Below are positions 7,983-15,485 of a stretch of 16,941 nt of DNA, piece by piece. The stretch spans positions 1-16,941 of the forward strand of contig JAEYPM010000070.1 in assembly GCA_023410675.1 (NCBI GenBank). The letters run 5' to 3'. Position numbers and translations under genes: made by a program. Every line of letters starts with the position of its first letter. Positions within the stretch are counted from its first letter, which is position 1. Origin of the DNA: Bacillota bacterium (GTDB taxonomy: Bacteria > Bacillota > Clostridia > Lachnospirales > Cellulosilyticaceae). The notes under the pieces were generated by a model. That model did no database searches. It was not told the DNA's origin and saw only the letters and a list, made by a program, of their open reading frames with translations.

Positions 7983-9251
7983 ATGAACAGTACGAAGCAG
8001 CAAGAAGAAAGAGTATTATTAGTTGCAGCAATTAAAAAGACACATAATGAAAAAGAAGCTATAGAAAGTATCGATGAGTTAGAGGAGCTTGTGGAAACAG
8101 CTGGAGGATATGTGTTAGATAAGATTATTCAAAAATTAGATCATATTAGTGCAACCCACTATATAGGTAGTGGAAAAATAGAAGAACTGAGGCAGATTAT
8201 ACAGCATTATGAAGCTACAGGGATTGTTTGTGATGATGAACTTACACCGATGCAGATGAAAAACTTATCAAACCTTTTAGACACGAAAGTAATGGATCGT
8301 ACAATGATCATCTTAGATATCTTTGCAAAACATTCACGTTCTAAAGAGGGAAACATTCAAGTAGAAATGGCACAGTTAAGATACCAGTATTCTAGATTAA
8401 CTGGATATGGAGAAATGCTTTCAAGACAAGGAGGAGGAATTGGAAGCAAAGGTGCAGGTGAAAAAAAATTAGAGCTTGATAAAAGGCATATTCGAACAAG
8501 AATAGAGCAGCTAAGACAAGAACTAGAAGAAATACAAAAGCATAGAAATCTTATTCGATCAAGAAGAGATAAAAATAGCATTCCGGTAGTGGCTATAGTG
8601 GGGTACACAAATGCAGGTAAATCGACCTTGCTCAATGTCTTAACTGGTAGTGATGTTTATGTAAAAGATCAACTTTTTGCAACCGTAGATCCAACAACTA
8701 GGGCAGCCCAATTGCCAAGTGGAACAGAGATTATGCTTACAGATACTGTTGGATTTATCAGAAAATTGCCCCATCATTTGATTAAAGCCTTTTATTCTAC
8801 TTTAGAAGAAGCAAAATATGCAGATATTATACTCCATGTCATGGACGTGAGCTCCCCTCATCTCATGACACATCAACAGGTGGTTTATGATACTTTAGAA
8901 AAGTTAGAGATATCAGGGATTCCTATTATAGCTGTTTATAATAAAATCGATAAGGTCAATGATATTTACCCAAAAGATCAAAGGGCGACCTATGAAGTAT
9001 CTACTTCTGCAAAAAACAAAATTAATACGGATGCTTTACTGCAAACTATAGAAGATATTATCTATGATAACATGTTAGCATTTACAGTACGTATACCTTA
9101 TGATAAGTCAGAACTAGTAGCTTATTGCCATGAAAAAGGTGAAAGAATAGAGCAACAATATGAGAATGAAGGCGTTCTTATCAAAGGATATATGTCTAAA
9201 AAGGATTTTTATAAAATTGAGCCTTATTCAATGGAGAGAAACGGACACTAA
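7983..9251 (+). CDS. hflX: GTPase HflX
   Basis: A ribosome-associated GTPase; in studied bacteria HflX splits stalled or stress-inactivated 70S ribosomes. The N-terminal HflX domain (about residues 10-150) leads into the glycine-rich motif RQGGGIGSKGAGE (148-160) and a basic coiled-coil linker. The G domain has G1 GYTNAGKST (207-215), the G2 region FATVDPTTR, G3 DTVGF (254-258), G4 NKID (320-323) and a short C-terminal domain. Length (422 aa) is normal. An ATG at 7968 is in frame, but the ribosome site AAAGGG (7971-7976) lies inside that extension and 6 nt before the ATG at 7983, so I use 7983. It has no close partner gene; the kinase remnant lies just upstream. Confidence 0.95.
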   Translation: MNSTKQQEERVLLVAAIKKTHNEKEAIESIDELEELVETAGGYVLDKIIQKLDHISATHYIGSGKIEELRQIIQHYEATGIVCDDELTPMQMKNLSNLLDTKVMDRTMIILDIFAKHSRSKEGNIQVEMAQLRYQYSRLTGYGEMLSRQGGGIGSKGAGEKKLELDKRHIRTRIEQLRQELEEIQKHRNLIRSRRDKNSIPVVAIVGYTNAGKSTLLNVLTGSDVYVKDQLFATVDPTTRAAQLPSGTEIMLTDTVGFIRKLPHHLIKAFYSTLEEAKYADIILHVMDVSSPHLMTHQQVVYDTLEKLEISGIPIIAVYNKIDKVNDIYPKDQRATYEVSTSAKNKINTDALLQTIEDIIYDNMLAFTVRIPYDKSELVAYCHEKGERIEQQYENEGVLIKGYMSKKDFYKIEPYSMERNGH

Positions 9252-9456
9252 TTATGCCATTAGAAAGAATAAAATGTCGAAAAAAGGAAATCTGATTATT
9301 AAATATCGCAATTTATTACAAGAATTAACATGATAGTGTAAATAGGGATATTGAATTGGGATTTAATGGAATATATCATCTCATAAAATGTAATAATAGT
9401 CTGAAAACTATACATTATTGCGATTTGTTTTTCTGTTTATTTTTTTCTTTTTGCTA

Positions 9457-9462
9457 TATAAT
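9457..9462 (+). promoter_or_regulatory. Possible -10 box for the DUF6514-like gene
   Basis: A perfect TATAAT lies 44 nt before the TTG start of the next gene, after a very T-rich tract. No good -35 box is seen at the usual spacing, so a non-housekeeping sigma factor or an activator is possible. The rest of the 255-bp gap 9252-9506 shows only very short reading frames, none convincing. Confidence 0.4.
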
Positions 9463-9506
9463 ATTTTTGTAGAGAAACAAATGTTTTATTCTAGGAGGGG
9501 CATACG

Positions 9507-9770
9507 TTGATTGTTGAAAAACAGTATATTGGCAGTGCACAGATAGAGAGATTGGATAGAATAAACTATTATATTTTAAAGGGAAAAGATTGTTATGGCA
9601 TAGAAATTGAGCAAATAGATCAAGGGAAAATCTTTTGCGATATGGAATATTTTACTGAGGATTATTCTGTAGCAAAAGAAGCAGTAGATTTGTTTTGTAA
9701 ACATATTGTTACAATGACAAATTTACCAGAGGTTTTAGATGATTTTATCACAGAAAAGCAGCTCCATTAA
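9507..9770 (+). CDS. DUF6514-like small protein
   Basis: An 87-aa soluble protein of unknown function. The middle, INYYILKGKDCYGIEIEQI, and the end, LPEVLDDFITEK, resemble DUF6514 proteins of Clostridia, which share a YGIEI-like segment and a closing hydrophobic-acidic VxDF pattern. The start is TTG, well supported by AGGAGGGG (9493-9500) 6 nt upstream; no better start exists nearby. There is no signal peptide or membrane segment. It stands alone: a TATAAT-like box lies upstream, and its own terminator overlaps the stop codon. The family assignment is from memory of the pattern and should be treated as tentative; that the gene is real is well supported. Confidence 0.7.
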   Translation: MIVEKQYIGSAQIERLDRINYYILKGKDCYGIEIEQIDQGKIFCDMEYFTEDYSVAKEAVDLFCKHIVTMTNLPEVLDDFITEKQLH

Positions 9771-9786
9771 CTTGGGCTGCTTTTTT
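9754..9786 (+). terminator. Intrinsic terminator overlapping the end of the DUF6514-like gene
   Basis: AAAAGCAGC (9754-9762) pairs with GCTGCTTTT (9776-9784) and a T-run continues to 9786. The stop codon of the preceding gene lies in the loop. This is a typical Rho-independent terminator and separates the gene from yigZ. Confidence 0.85.
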
Positions 9787-9845
9787 GTTGCGAACTTAAG
9801 ATGAGATATGATAGTATGGAATAAAAAATATTAGGTGGATTCAAA

Positions 9846-10478
9846 ATGAGCCAATATAAGACAATAAAACAAAATGCGGAAACAGAGATTATAGAAAAAA
9901 AGTCAAAATTTATTGCGAATGTAGTTTTAGTAACTTCTCAAGAAGAAGTAGAAAATGAATTAGTTCATATTAGAAAAAAATATTTTGATGCTTCTCATCA
10001 CTGCTTTGCTTATCAAATTGGCTTAAACAATGAAACGCAAAGATTTAGTGATGATGGTGAGCCTAAAGGAACGGCTGGGAAACCCATTTTAGATGTTTTG
10101 AAAGGTGCAGATGTTAAAAATACTCTAATTTGTGTAACACGATATTTTGGGGGAACCCTTTTAGGTACAGGGGGGCTTGTAAGAGCATATGGTAAGGCAG
10201 CAAAAGAAGCACTAAAGACAAGTGGTATTGTTGAAAAAAGAAAAGTGCAGCTTTTTGAACTAACTATGCCTTATACACTTCTAGGAAAAGTACAATATGA
10301 TTTAAATGAAAATGACTATACGATTAGAGAAATTAATTATCAAGAAGTAGTTGTAGCCTTAGTTGAAGTATTAGATGGCAATCAAGATCATTTTGAAAAA
10401 TGGATTGTAGATCATACCAATGCTGAAATAACTCTAAGAAGATTAGCATATGACTATATAGATTTCACCGTGCTCTAG
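9846..10478 (+). CDS. yigZ: YigZ/IMPACT family protein
   Basis: A member of the YigZ/YvyE (UPF0029) family, related to the N-terminal part of eukaryotic IMPACT. The fold of its second domain resembles domains of ribosomal factors, but the bacterial role is not settled. The N-terminal domain carries all the family signatures: DASHHCFAYQIG (48-59), SDDGEPKGTAGKPIL (68-82) and VTRYFGGTLLGTGGLVRAYG (97-116). The C-terminal part (about 140-195) fits DUF1949. Length (210 aa) is usual. AGGTGG (9833-9838) lies 7 nt before the ATG. It is followed by yebC with its own probable promoter. Confidence 0.93.
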   Translation: MSQYKTIKQNAETEIIEKKSKFIANVVLVTSQEEVENELVHIRKKYFDASHHCFAYQIGLNNETQRFSDDGEPKGTAGKPILDVLKGADVKNTLICVTRYFGGTLLGTGGLVRAYGKAAKEALKTSGIVEKRKVQLFELTMPYTLLGKVQYDLNENDYTIREINYQEVVVALVEVLDGNQDHFEKWIVDHTNAEITLRRLAYDYIDFTVL

Positions 10479-10508
10479 TTGCTATAGAACTTCTTGTTAT
10501 GGTACAAT
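10479..10508 (+). promoter_or_regulatory. Probable promoter of yebC
   Basis: TTGCTA (10479-10484) and TACAAT (10503-10508) are separated by 18 nt. The -35 box begins immediately after the yigZ stop codon. The start codon of yebC is 64 nt after the -10 box. Confidence 0.45.
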
Positions 10509-10572
10509 AAATAATGCAATTTTATTTATTGAGAGAACTAATTGATTATAAATCTATTAAGGAGGATTTTGA

Positions 10573-11301
10573 ATGTCAGGACATTCTAAGTTTGCGAATA
10601 TTAAGCATAAAAAAGCAAAAAACGATGCACAAAAAGGAAAGATTTTTACTAAACTAGGTAGAGAAATAGCTGTTGCAGTAAAAGCAGGAGGTGCAGACCC
10701 TGCAGTTAATAGAAAGCTTAGTGATATTATTGCAAAGGCTAAATCAAACAACATGCCAAATGAAACGATCACACGCAGTATCAAAAAAGCAGCAGGTGAA
10801 GATGCCTCTGTTATCTATGAATATATTACTTATGAGGGTTATGGTCCAAATGGTGTAGCCGTTATTGTCGAAACCCTAACAGATAATAAGAATCGTACAG
10901 CAGCAAATGTACGTGCAGCATTTTCAAAAGGAAATGGCAATATGGGAACCACTGGTTGTGTGTCTTTTATGTTTGATAAAAAAGGTCAGATTGTTATTGA
11001 AAAAGAAGCTGTAGATATGGAAGAAGATGACCTCATGATGCTGTCTGTTGAAGCAGGGGCAGATGATTTTGAAGTAGAAGAAGAAGGATACACAGTGATT
11101 ACTTCTCCAGAAGCCTTTAGTGATGTATACCAGGCACTTGAAAAAGCAGGAATTGAAATGGCGTCCGCTGAAATAGCTATGATCCCACAGACTTATACAG
11201 AACTTACAAACGAAGCAGATATTAAGGCTATGAATAAAATGCTTGATCTTCTAGAGGAAGATGATGATGTCCAGGAAATTTACCATAACTGGAATGAATA
11301 G
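10573..11301 (+). CDS. yebC: YebC/PmpR family protein
   Basis: A YebC/TACO1 family protein. It has long been annotated as a transcriptional regulator; recent work on the family points to a role in translation, helping ribosomes through difficult sequences such as proline runs. The N-terminus, MSGHSKFANIKHKKAKNDAQ, then KGKIFTKLGREI, is the family hallmark. The acidic middle and end (EDDLMMLSVEAGADDFEVEE and later LLEEDDDVQEIYHN) also fit. Length (242 aa) is normal. AAGGAGG (10559-10565) lies 7 nt before the ATG. It ends just before a long palindromic terminator shared with the convergent AraC gene. Confidence 0.96.
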   Translation: MSGHSKFANIKHKKAKNDAQKGKIFTKLGREIAVAVKAGGADPAVNRKLSDIIAKAKSNNMPNETITRSIKKAAGEDASVIYEYITYEGYGPNGVAVIVETLTDNKNRTAANVRAAFSKGNGNMGTTGCVSFMFDKKGQIVIEKEAVDMEEDDLMMLSVEAGADDFEVEEEGYTVITSPEAFSDVYQALEKAGIEMASAEIAMIPQTYTELTNEADIKAMNKMLDLLEEDDDVQEIYHNWNE

Positions 11302-11312
11302 ATAAAGAAATT

Positions 11313-11382
11313 GAATAATTATAGAATGAGATAAAGCATCTTGAGTAGAATCAAGATGCTTTATCTCATTCTATAATTATTC
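11313..11382. terminator. 32-bp perfect palindrome, bidirectional terminator (copy 1)
   Basis: Positions 11313-11344 and 11351-11382 are perfect inverted repeats of 32 bp around a 6-nt loop (GTAGAA). The core AAAGCATCTTGA...TCAAGATGCTTT would end transcription of yebC on the plus strand and of the AraC gene on the minus strand; the AraC stop codon (11377-11379) lies inside the right arm. The outer arms extend far beyond what termination needs. Its core (11329-11366) recurs almost unchanged at 13464-13502. Confidence 0.85.
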
Positions 11383-12261
11383 TTTTGCCTTGATAGGAAT
11401 GTAGATATCTGCTTCGCAATAATTGTCTTTAGATAATTTGATATCTATCATTTCAAAATGAAATGAGCCATCCTGAACATATTGTGAATGAAGGAGCCAT
11501 GTGTATATATGCGTATAAATGTTACCTAAGATTTTAAATGTAATGGCATCAGCTGAGTGAGAACCTATATATTTAAAAATACCATACTTATGTGCTTTTA
11601 TTTTTTCCCCACACATGCCTTTGGGAATATCATTTAAATGAGATACCTGTAAAGCAGGCATATATATGCTTTCATTCGATGTAATATCTGTATAGGTGGA
11701 GAAACTGATCAGCAAGTCTGGATTAATAGAACCAATAATTTTTTTTCTATAATTATAAAAAAAATCTTTTGCCAATTGATTAGCAAGGTTTTTTTGATAA
11801 TTTTCACTAACCAAGAGCTGATGCTTTATGCCAACAATATAAAATTCAGGTTTTATAACAAAATAAGGAGATACAATAATGCCACTTTCTAAGCCCATAA
11901 TTGATTTAAGGTCTAATTTATCCACTATAGGCAGTTGCCTTTTTTCTAATCGAAACTGAGAAGGGCTTATGCCAAAAGTTTTTTTAAAAGAACGATTATA
12001 GGACTGTACATGTTCAAATCCAAAGTCTAAAGCGATATCTTCTATTGTTAGGTCTGTATACATTAAATCATTAAGACTTAAGGATAATTTACGCATTCTT
12101 ACATATTCCATCAACTTTTGATTGGTTATGACTTTAAAAATTCTGTGAAAATGATATTTAGATGAAAACAAGTGCTTAGCTATATCATCAAGTGTAATTT
12201 TTTCTTTTATATTTTCTTCTATATAATTAATCGATTTCTCCAAATCATCAAACAGACTCAT
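11377..12261 (-). CDS. AraC-family transcriptional regulator with GyrI-like effector-binding domain
   Basis: A DNA-binding regulator with the layout of Rob-like proteins: AraC DNA-binding domain first, ligand-binding domain second. Residues about 8-105 hold the two helix-turn-helix units, the first around DDIAKHLFSSKYHFHRIFK and the second around IEDIALDFGFEHVQSYNRSF, followed by the family end KTFGISPSQFR. Residues about 130-292 fit the GyrI-like small-molecule-binding domain (YFVIKPEFYIVGIK near its start, then KYGIFKYIGSHSADAI, and CEADIYIPIK at the end). The ligand is unknown. The ribosome site is weak (AAGGGG about 9 nt upstream). It is divergent from a lipoprotein gene, which is the natural candidate target, and both lie between two copies of a palindromic terminator. 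Confidence 0.92.
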   Translation of the reverse strand: MSLFDDLEKSINYIEENIKEKITLDDIAKHLFSSKYHFHRIFKVITNQKLMEYVRMRKLSLSLNDLMYTDLTIEDIALDFGFEHVQSYNRSFKKTFGISPSQFRLEKRQLPIVDKLDLKSIMGLESGIIVSPYFVIKPEFYIVGIKHQLLVSENYQKNLANQLAKDFFYNYRKKIIGSINPDLLISFSTYTDITSNESIYMPALQVSHLNDIPKGMCGEKIKAHKYGIFKYIGSHSADAITFKILGNIYTHIYTWLLHSQYVQDGSFHFEMIDIKLSKDNYCEADIYIPIKAKE

Positions 12262-12322
12262 TTTTTAGAACCCCTTAGAAAATATATAGTCTATAAACCT
12301 AGAATAATATATCAAATAAACT

Positions 12323-12350
12323 TTGACAAGAGCTTAACTCATGCTATAAA
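12323..12350 (+). promoter_or_regulatory. Strong promoter of the lipoprotein gene
   Basis: A perfect TTGACA (12323-12328) is followed after 16 nt by TATAAA (12345-12350) with an upstream TGC, making an extended -10 box. A leader of roughly 90 nt precedes the start codon, and it contains a small inverted repeat, TAGCA (12369-12373) with TGCTA (12379-12383). The promoter lies in the divergent region shared with the AraC gene, so the regulator may act here. Confidence 0.7.
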
Positions 12351-12444
12351 AAAAGGTTTAAAAATTAATAGCAAGAAATGCTAAGTTCTTTCGCTGATTG
12401 TGATTTAGAATAAGTAATAAGAGACGATGAAGGAGGAGAAGACC

Positions 12445-13479
12445 ATGGCTTATAAACTATTAAAATTGTTTCTATGTTACCTTTCTTTTAGTCTATTTTC
12501 ATCTTGTATGAGCATAAATAAAGTAGATAACAATAGTACGTATACTGAAAATAGCAAAAGAGAAATAGAGACAACTCATTTACCTAGCTTAGAAGAGGAG
12601 AAATTGGAAGAGTTCAAAACAATTGAAAAGAAAGAGGTTGTTCAAGTGAAGAGTAAGAATGATTATGAAGATTTTTGCCAAGTAGAGGCAAATGTATGTG
12701 CGGGTATACTTTTTGAGAAAGAAGGAACGATGCTAGTTGCGAGTCCCATAGGACTAAATAGAGTAGCATCAGATGGTACAATGAGTTTATTTTGTGATTT
12801 TAGCCAAGTAAATAAACGATACAATTTTCACTTTATCAGTCCGCTAATATGGGATATGAAATATGATAAGGATCATAATATTATTGCTGCAGCTCAAGAT
12901 CGTATAATAAAAATTGATAAAAAGGGTAATCTAATAACTTTAGTTGAGGAAGAATTTCAGGGATTTTTGGGGGCAAGTGGTCTGGAAATAGATAAAGAGG
13001 GAAATATATATGTTGTGAGTGGAGGAAAAGTATATAGATATTCAAAGGATCTAGTAAAAACAGAATATCTTAGCTCAGAGGATTATAATTCATTTTTCTC
13101 TATTGCGTTTAGTCCTGATAATAAATATCTTTATTTAACGGATTTTTATACAAAGTCACTTATAAAATATGAAATAAATGCAGATGGTACTGTGGGACAG
13201 GGAAAAGAAATTATTCGTGAAGTAGTAAAAGATTCTGGTGCTTATGGTGCACCACTAAATATGATTTTCAATGATAGTGGTGATATGTATGTTTCTATAG
13301 ATGGAATGGCATATATCCTAAGGATTAATAAAGATGAAACTATGCAGCTTCTATACATGAACAAAGATGTTCGCAATCACATCATAGCATTTGGAAATGA
13401 AGCATTTGAGGAAGACTGTATTTATTTCACTACATATGGTAACAAAGTGTGTAAGTTAAAATTAGATAAAGCATCTTGA
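12445..13479 (+). CDS. Putative lipoprotein with SMP-30/gluconolactonase-like beta-propeller
   Basis: A secreted, probably lipid-anchored protein. The N-terminus has a short basic start, a hydrophobic stretch and LFSSC, with Cys21 as the likely lipidated residue; Phe at -3 is a less usual lipobox residue. A charged linker of about 45 residues follows. The rest reads as repeated beta-propeller blades: IIAAAQDRIIKIDKKGNLI, GNIYVVSGGKVYRYSKD, YLYLTDFYTKSLIKYEINA and GDMYVSIDGMAYILRINKD. The last blades resemble the SMP-30/gluconolactonase/LRE-like fold, but I cannot confirm a metal site, so binding rather than catalysis is possible. An ATG at 12427 is in frame; AAGGAGG (12430-12436) lies inside that extension and 8 nt before the ATG at 12445, which also gives a proper signal peptide. 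Its last codons lie inside the second palindromic terminator. Confidence 0.75.
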   Translation: MAYKLLKLFLCYLSFSLFSSCMSINKVDNNSTYTENSKREIETTHLPSLEEEKLEEFKTIEKKEVVQVKSKNDYEDFCQVEANVCAGILFEKEGTMLVASPIGLNRVASDGTMSLFCDFSQVNKRYNFHFISPLIWDMKYDKDHNIIAAAQDRIIKIDKKGNLITLVEEEFQGFLGASGLEIDKEGNIYVVSGGKVYRYSKDLVKTEYLSSEDYNSFFSIAFSPDNKYLYLTDFYTKSLIKYEINADGTVGQGKEIIREVVKDSGAYGAPLNMIFNDSGDMYVSIDGMAYILRINKDETMQLLYMNKDVRNHIIAFGNEAFEEDCIYFTTYGNKVCKLKLDKAS

Positions 13480-13507
13480 GTAAAGTTCAAGATGCTTTAT
13501 CTAATTT
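13459..13507. terminator. Palindromic bidirectional terminator (copy 2)
   Basis: Positions 13459-13479 and 13487-13507 are perfect inverted repeats of 21 bp around a 7-nt loop. The left arm encodes the last residues and stop codon of the lipoprotein; the right arm contains the stop codon of the convergent PilZ gene (13497-13499). The core 13464-13502 is nearly the same as 11329-11366, in the same orientation, differing only in the loop. Confidence 0.85.
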
Positions 13508-14225
13508 GGGGCAAATTGTTTTGTGTCATTAGAAGTCTTTGTTTTTTAAAGATGAGTGTAGATAAAAGATTTTCATCACGTCTGCTAAGATCTAAAAATT
13601 GAACGCGATGATTGTATGTACCAACATTATTTTTCTCACCGACATTTAATAACTCGCCCATCAACTTAAAGTCATTATCCAAAAATTTAAATTCCATATA
13701 TATCCTATCTTCTCGATTCATTTTTTCATCACTAACTAAACATAACCCACCGACACTTATGTTCACAGTTGTTCCACGGTGAAACTTTAGTGTATCTAGA
13801 TCAACTGAAGATACATTTAAAGGAAGAAGCTTATAGTTTACATTCATCAGTACATCTAATCTAAAGTACTGTCTTTGCTGCTTTTTAATGAGGGGTGAAG
13901 AAATAATAGCATTATAATAGAGATTTTGTTTTGCCATGTATTTACCTAATATTTGTATGGTACTCATATATAAAGCTTTTTTTGATATAAAGCACAGATC
14001 AAGATTTGTTCCATGAGGTAGGATAACCCAATCTGTTTTATCCATAGGGGCGAAAAAAGTGATAATATCTTCTTGCCAGTCTACAATTTTCGTAATATAT
14101 GTATTCTTATCATAGGTAACTCTTAAAGATAAGTTAATGTCTGATAAAAGAGAGTCTTTATGGTTTTTAATGGTCTTAAGGATTTCTGATTTATTTTGAT
14201 TATTATTAATCAATGCCAATTGCAT
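13497..14225 (-). CDS. PilZ-domain c-di-GMP receptor, YcgR-like
   Basis: A two-domain protein of the YcgR/YpfB (MotI) type. Numbered from the GTG at 14228, residues about 10-105 fit the N-terminal YcgR-like domain and about 115-235 the PilZ domain. The c-di-GMP contacts are both present: RQYFR (Arg119, Arg123) and NISVGG (156-161, the [D/N]xSxxG motif). In relatives such proteins slow the flagellar motor or alter surface behaviour when c-di-GMP is high; no motility genes are in the window to support one choice. The start is unclear: GTG (14228) and ATG (14225) are almost on top of the AGGGG ribosome site, while TTG at 14219 has ideal 8-nt spacing. The difference is only a few residues. It is transcribed toward the lipoprotein gene and shares its terminator. 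Confidence 0.88.
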   Translation of the reverse strand: MQLALINNNQNKSEILKTIKNHKDSLLSDINLSLRVTYDKNTYITKIVDWQEDIITFFAPMDKTDWVILPHGTNLDLCFISKKALYMSTIQILGKYMAKQNLYYNAIISSPLIKKQQRQYFRLDVLMNVNYKLLPLNVSSVDLDTLKFHRGTTVNISVGGLCLVSDEKMNREDRIYMEFKFLDNDFKLMGELLNVGEKNNVGTYNHRVQFLDLSRRDENLLSTLIFKKQRLLMTQNNLPQIR

Positions 14226-14300
14226 CACCCCTATCCAAATTATTGTGCTTTAGTTATGTATTAGTTAGGTACTTAGAATTCATATAGTATAGTCTAATAT

Positions 14301-14328
14301 TTGAACTGTATACTCTATACTCTATTAT
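14301..14328 (+). promoter_or_regulatory. Possible promoter of the PfkB kinase - rlmD unit
   Basis: TTGAAC (14301-14306) and TATTAT (14323-14328) are spaced 16 nt apart. The leader to the kinase start would be about 150 nt. The 263-bp gap 14226-14488 is otherwise very AT-rich and shows no gene; a weak hairpin (ATTCG/CGAAT near 14442-14462) lies just before the ribosome site. Confidence 0.4.
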
Positions 14329-14488
14329 ACTTTATTACTATGTTAGTTTTCAATAAATTTTATAACCTAAAATCTTTCTTGCAAAGAGACTAGTTATATG
14401 TAAGAATAAGAAATGGTTATATTCAAATACTAAAAAAAAATATTCGTTTCTTTTTTGCGAATGTAAGAAAGAAGTGGAGGAATAGATA

Positions 14489-15436
14489 ATGAAAATTATT
14501 TGCGTGGCTCTTAATCCAGCAATGGACAAAACTATTTATGTCAATGATTTTAAAATTGGACGCGTTAATATCATTGATGAGATGCATTATGAAGTTGGTG
14601 GTCGAGGGATTAATGTAGCTAAGGTATTAAACAACTTTGAAATAAAAAGTATTGTTACTGGCTTTGTTGGAGGCGTATGGGCAGAGACTTTCCGTACTAG
14701 ACTAATGAAACTAGGCATTGAAACTAAATTTTTTAAACTATTACATGATACAAGGGTGAACACAAAACTCATTGATAGAGAAAGTGGAGAATGTACCTCA
14801 ATCAGTGAAAAAGGCCCTTTTGTTCCGGAGGAACTTCTTGAAAGGTTTATCCAATCTTTTACGATTATGTGTAAGGAAGATGATATTATTGTTCTATCAG
14901 GAGGAATGCTTCCTGGAATAAAGGATGATATATACTATGAGTTAACAACTATTGCTAAAGAAAAGGGGGCCTATGTGATCGTAGATAGCTATGGTGAGGT
15001 GTTAAAGAAGACTTTACCTGCAAAACCAGATGCGATCAAGGTGACGTATAGAGATTATGTCCCAGAAGAATATTGGGGGAAAATCACAAAAGCTGATTTT
15101 GGCTACATTGTTGGACAAGTAAAGCAAAGTGATATTGATAGGATACTAATATCTTTAGGAGATAAAGGGGCTATTTTTATAGATAAAAATACAACTTATT
15201 ATGCAAATAGTATTGATGTAGGCGTTAAACTAAGGCATCCAGTAGGTGCTGGCGATGCCATGGTTGCAACACTTGTAAAGAGTAAGCTAGAAAATATGAC
15301 GCCAGTAGCTTCTATGAAGCTTGCTATTGCATGTGGCTCTACTTGTGTTATGTCTCAAGGTATTACGAATTGTACAGAAGAACAAGTTGTGAAACTTTTA
15401 CCAAAAGTAGATGTAGAAAAGATAACAGCATATTAA
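14489..15436 (+). CDS. PfkB-family sugar kinase, 1-phosphofructokinase-like
   Basis: A ribokinase-fold kinase of the hexose-phosphate branch (1-phosphofructokinase, tagatose-6-phosphate kinase), which phosphorylates a sugar phosphate with ATP. Supporting motifs are ALNPAMDKT (7-15), GGRGINVAKVL (37-47, usually GGKGINVA), TRVNTKL (88-94), LSGGMLPG (136-143), and GAGD (253-256) with Asp256 as catalytic base. The region that is normally IKPNxxE reads KPDAIKVTYRDY (179-190), so the usual Asn is missing. Substrate is uncertain: no PTS transporter or DeoR regulator lies beside it, as is common for fruK. TGGAGG (14475-14480) lies 8 nt before the ATG. It probably shares a transcript with the methyltransferase 49 nt downstream. 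A decayed relative lies at 7571-7926. Confidence 0.88.
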   Translation: MKIICVALNPAMDKTIYVNDFKIGRVNIIDEMHYEVGGRGINVAKVLNNFEIKSIVTGFVGGVWAETFRTRLMKLGIETKFFKLLHDTRVNTKLIDRESGECTSISEKGPFVPEELLERFIQSFTIMCKEDDIIVLSGGMLPGIKDDIYYELTTIAKEKGAYVIVDSYGEVLKKTLPAKPDAIKVTYRDYVPEEYWGKITKADFGYIVGQVKQSDIDRILISLGDKGAIFIDKNTTYYANSIDVGVKLRHPVGAGDAMVATLVKSKLENMTPVASMKLAIACGSTCVMSQGITNCTEEQVVKLLPKVDVEKITAY

Positions 15437-15485
15437 TAGTTAAATATTTAAGCTATTTCTTTATAAAAGAGATAAAGGAGATTGT

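Noticed and set aside
8357..8635. Minus-strand reading frame within hflX, with similar ones within yebC, the kinase and rlmD
   Set aside because: These are antisense to strongly conserved genes, have no ribosome sites, and the proteins have no recognisable features.
9252..9506. Short reading frames and the inverted repeat ATCGCAAT/ATTGCGAT after hflX
   Set aside because: The frames are about 20 codons or less with no ribosome site, and an 8-bp repeat more than 100 nt apart is expected by chance in AT-rich DNA.
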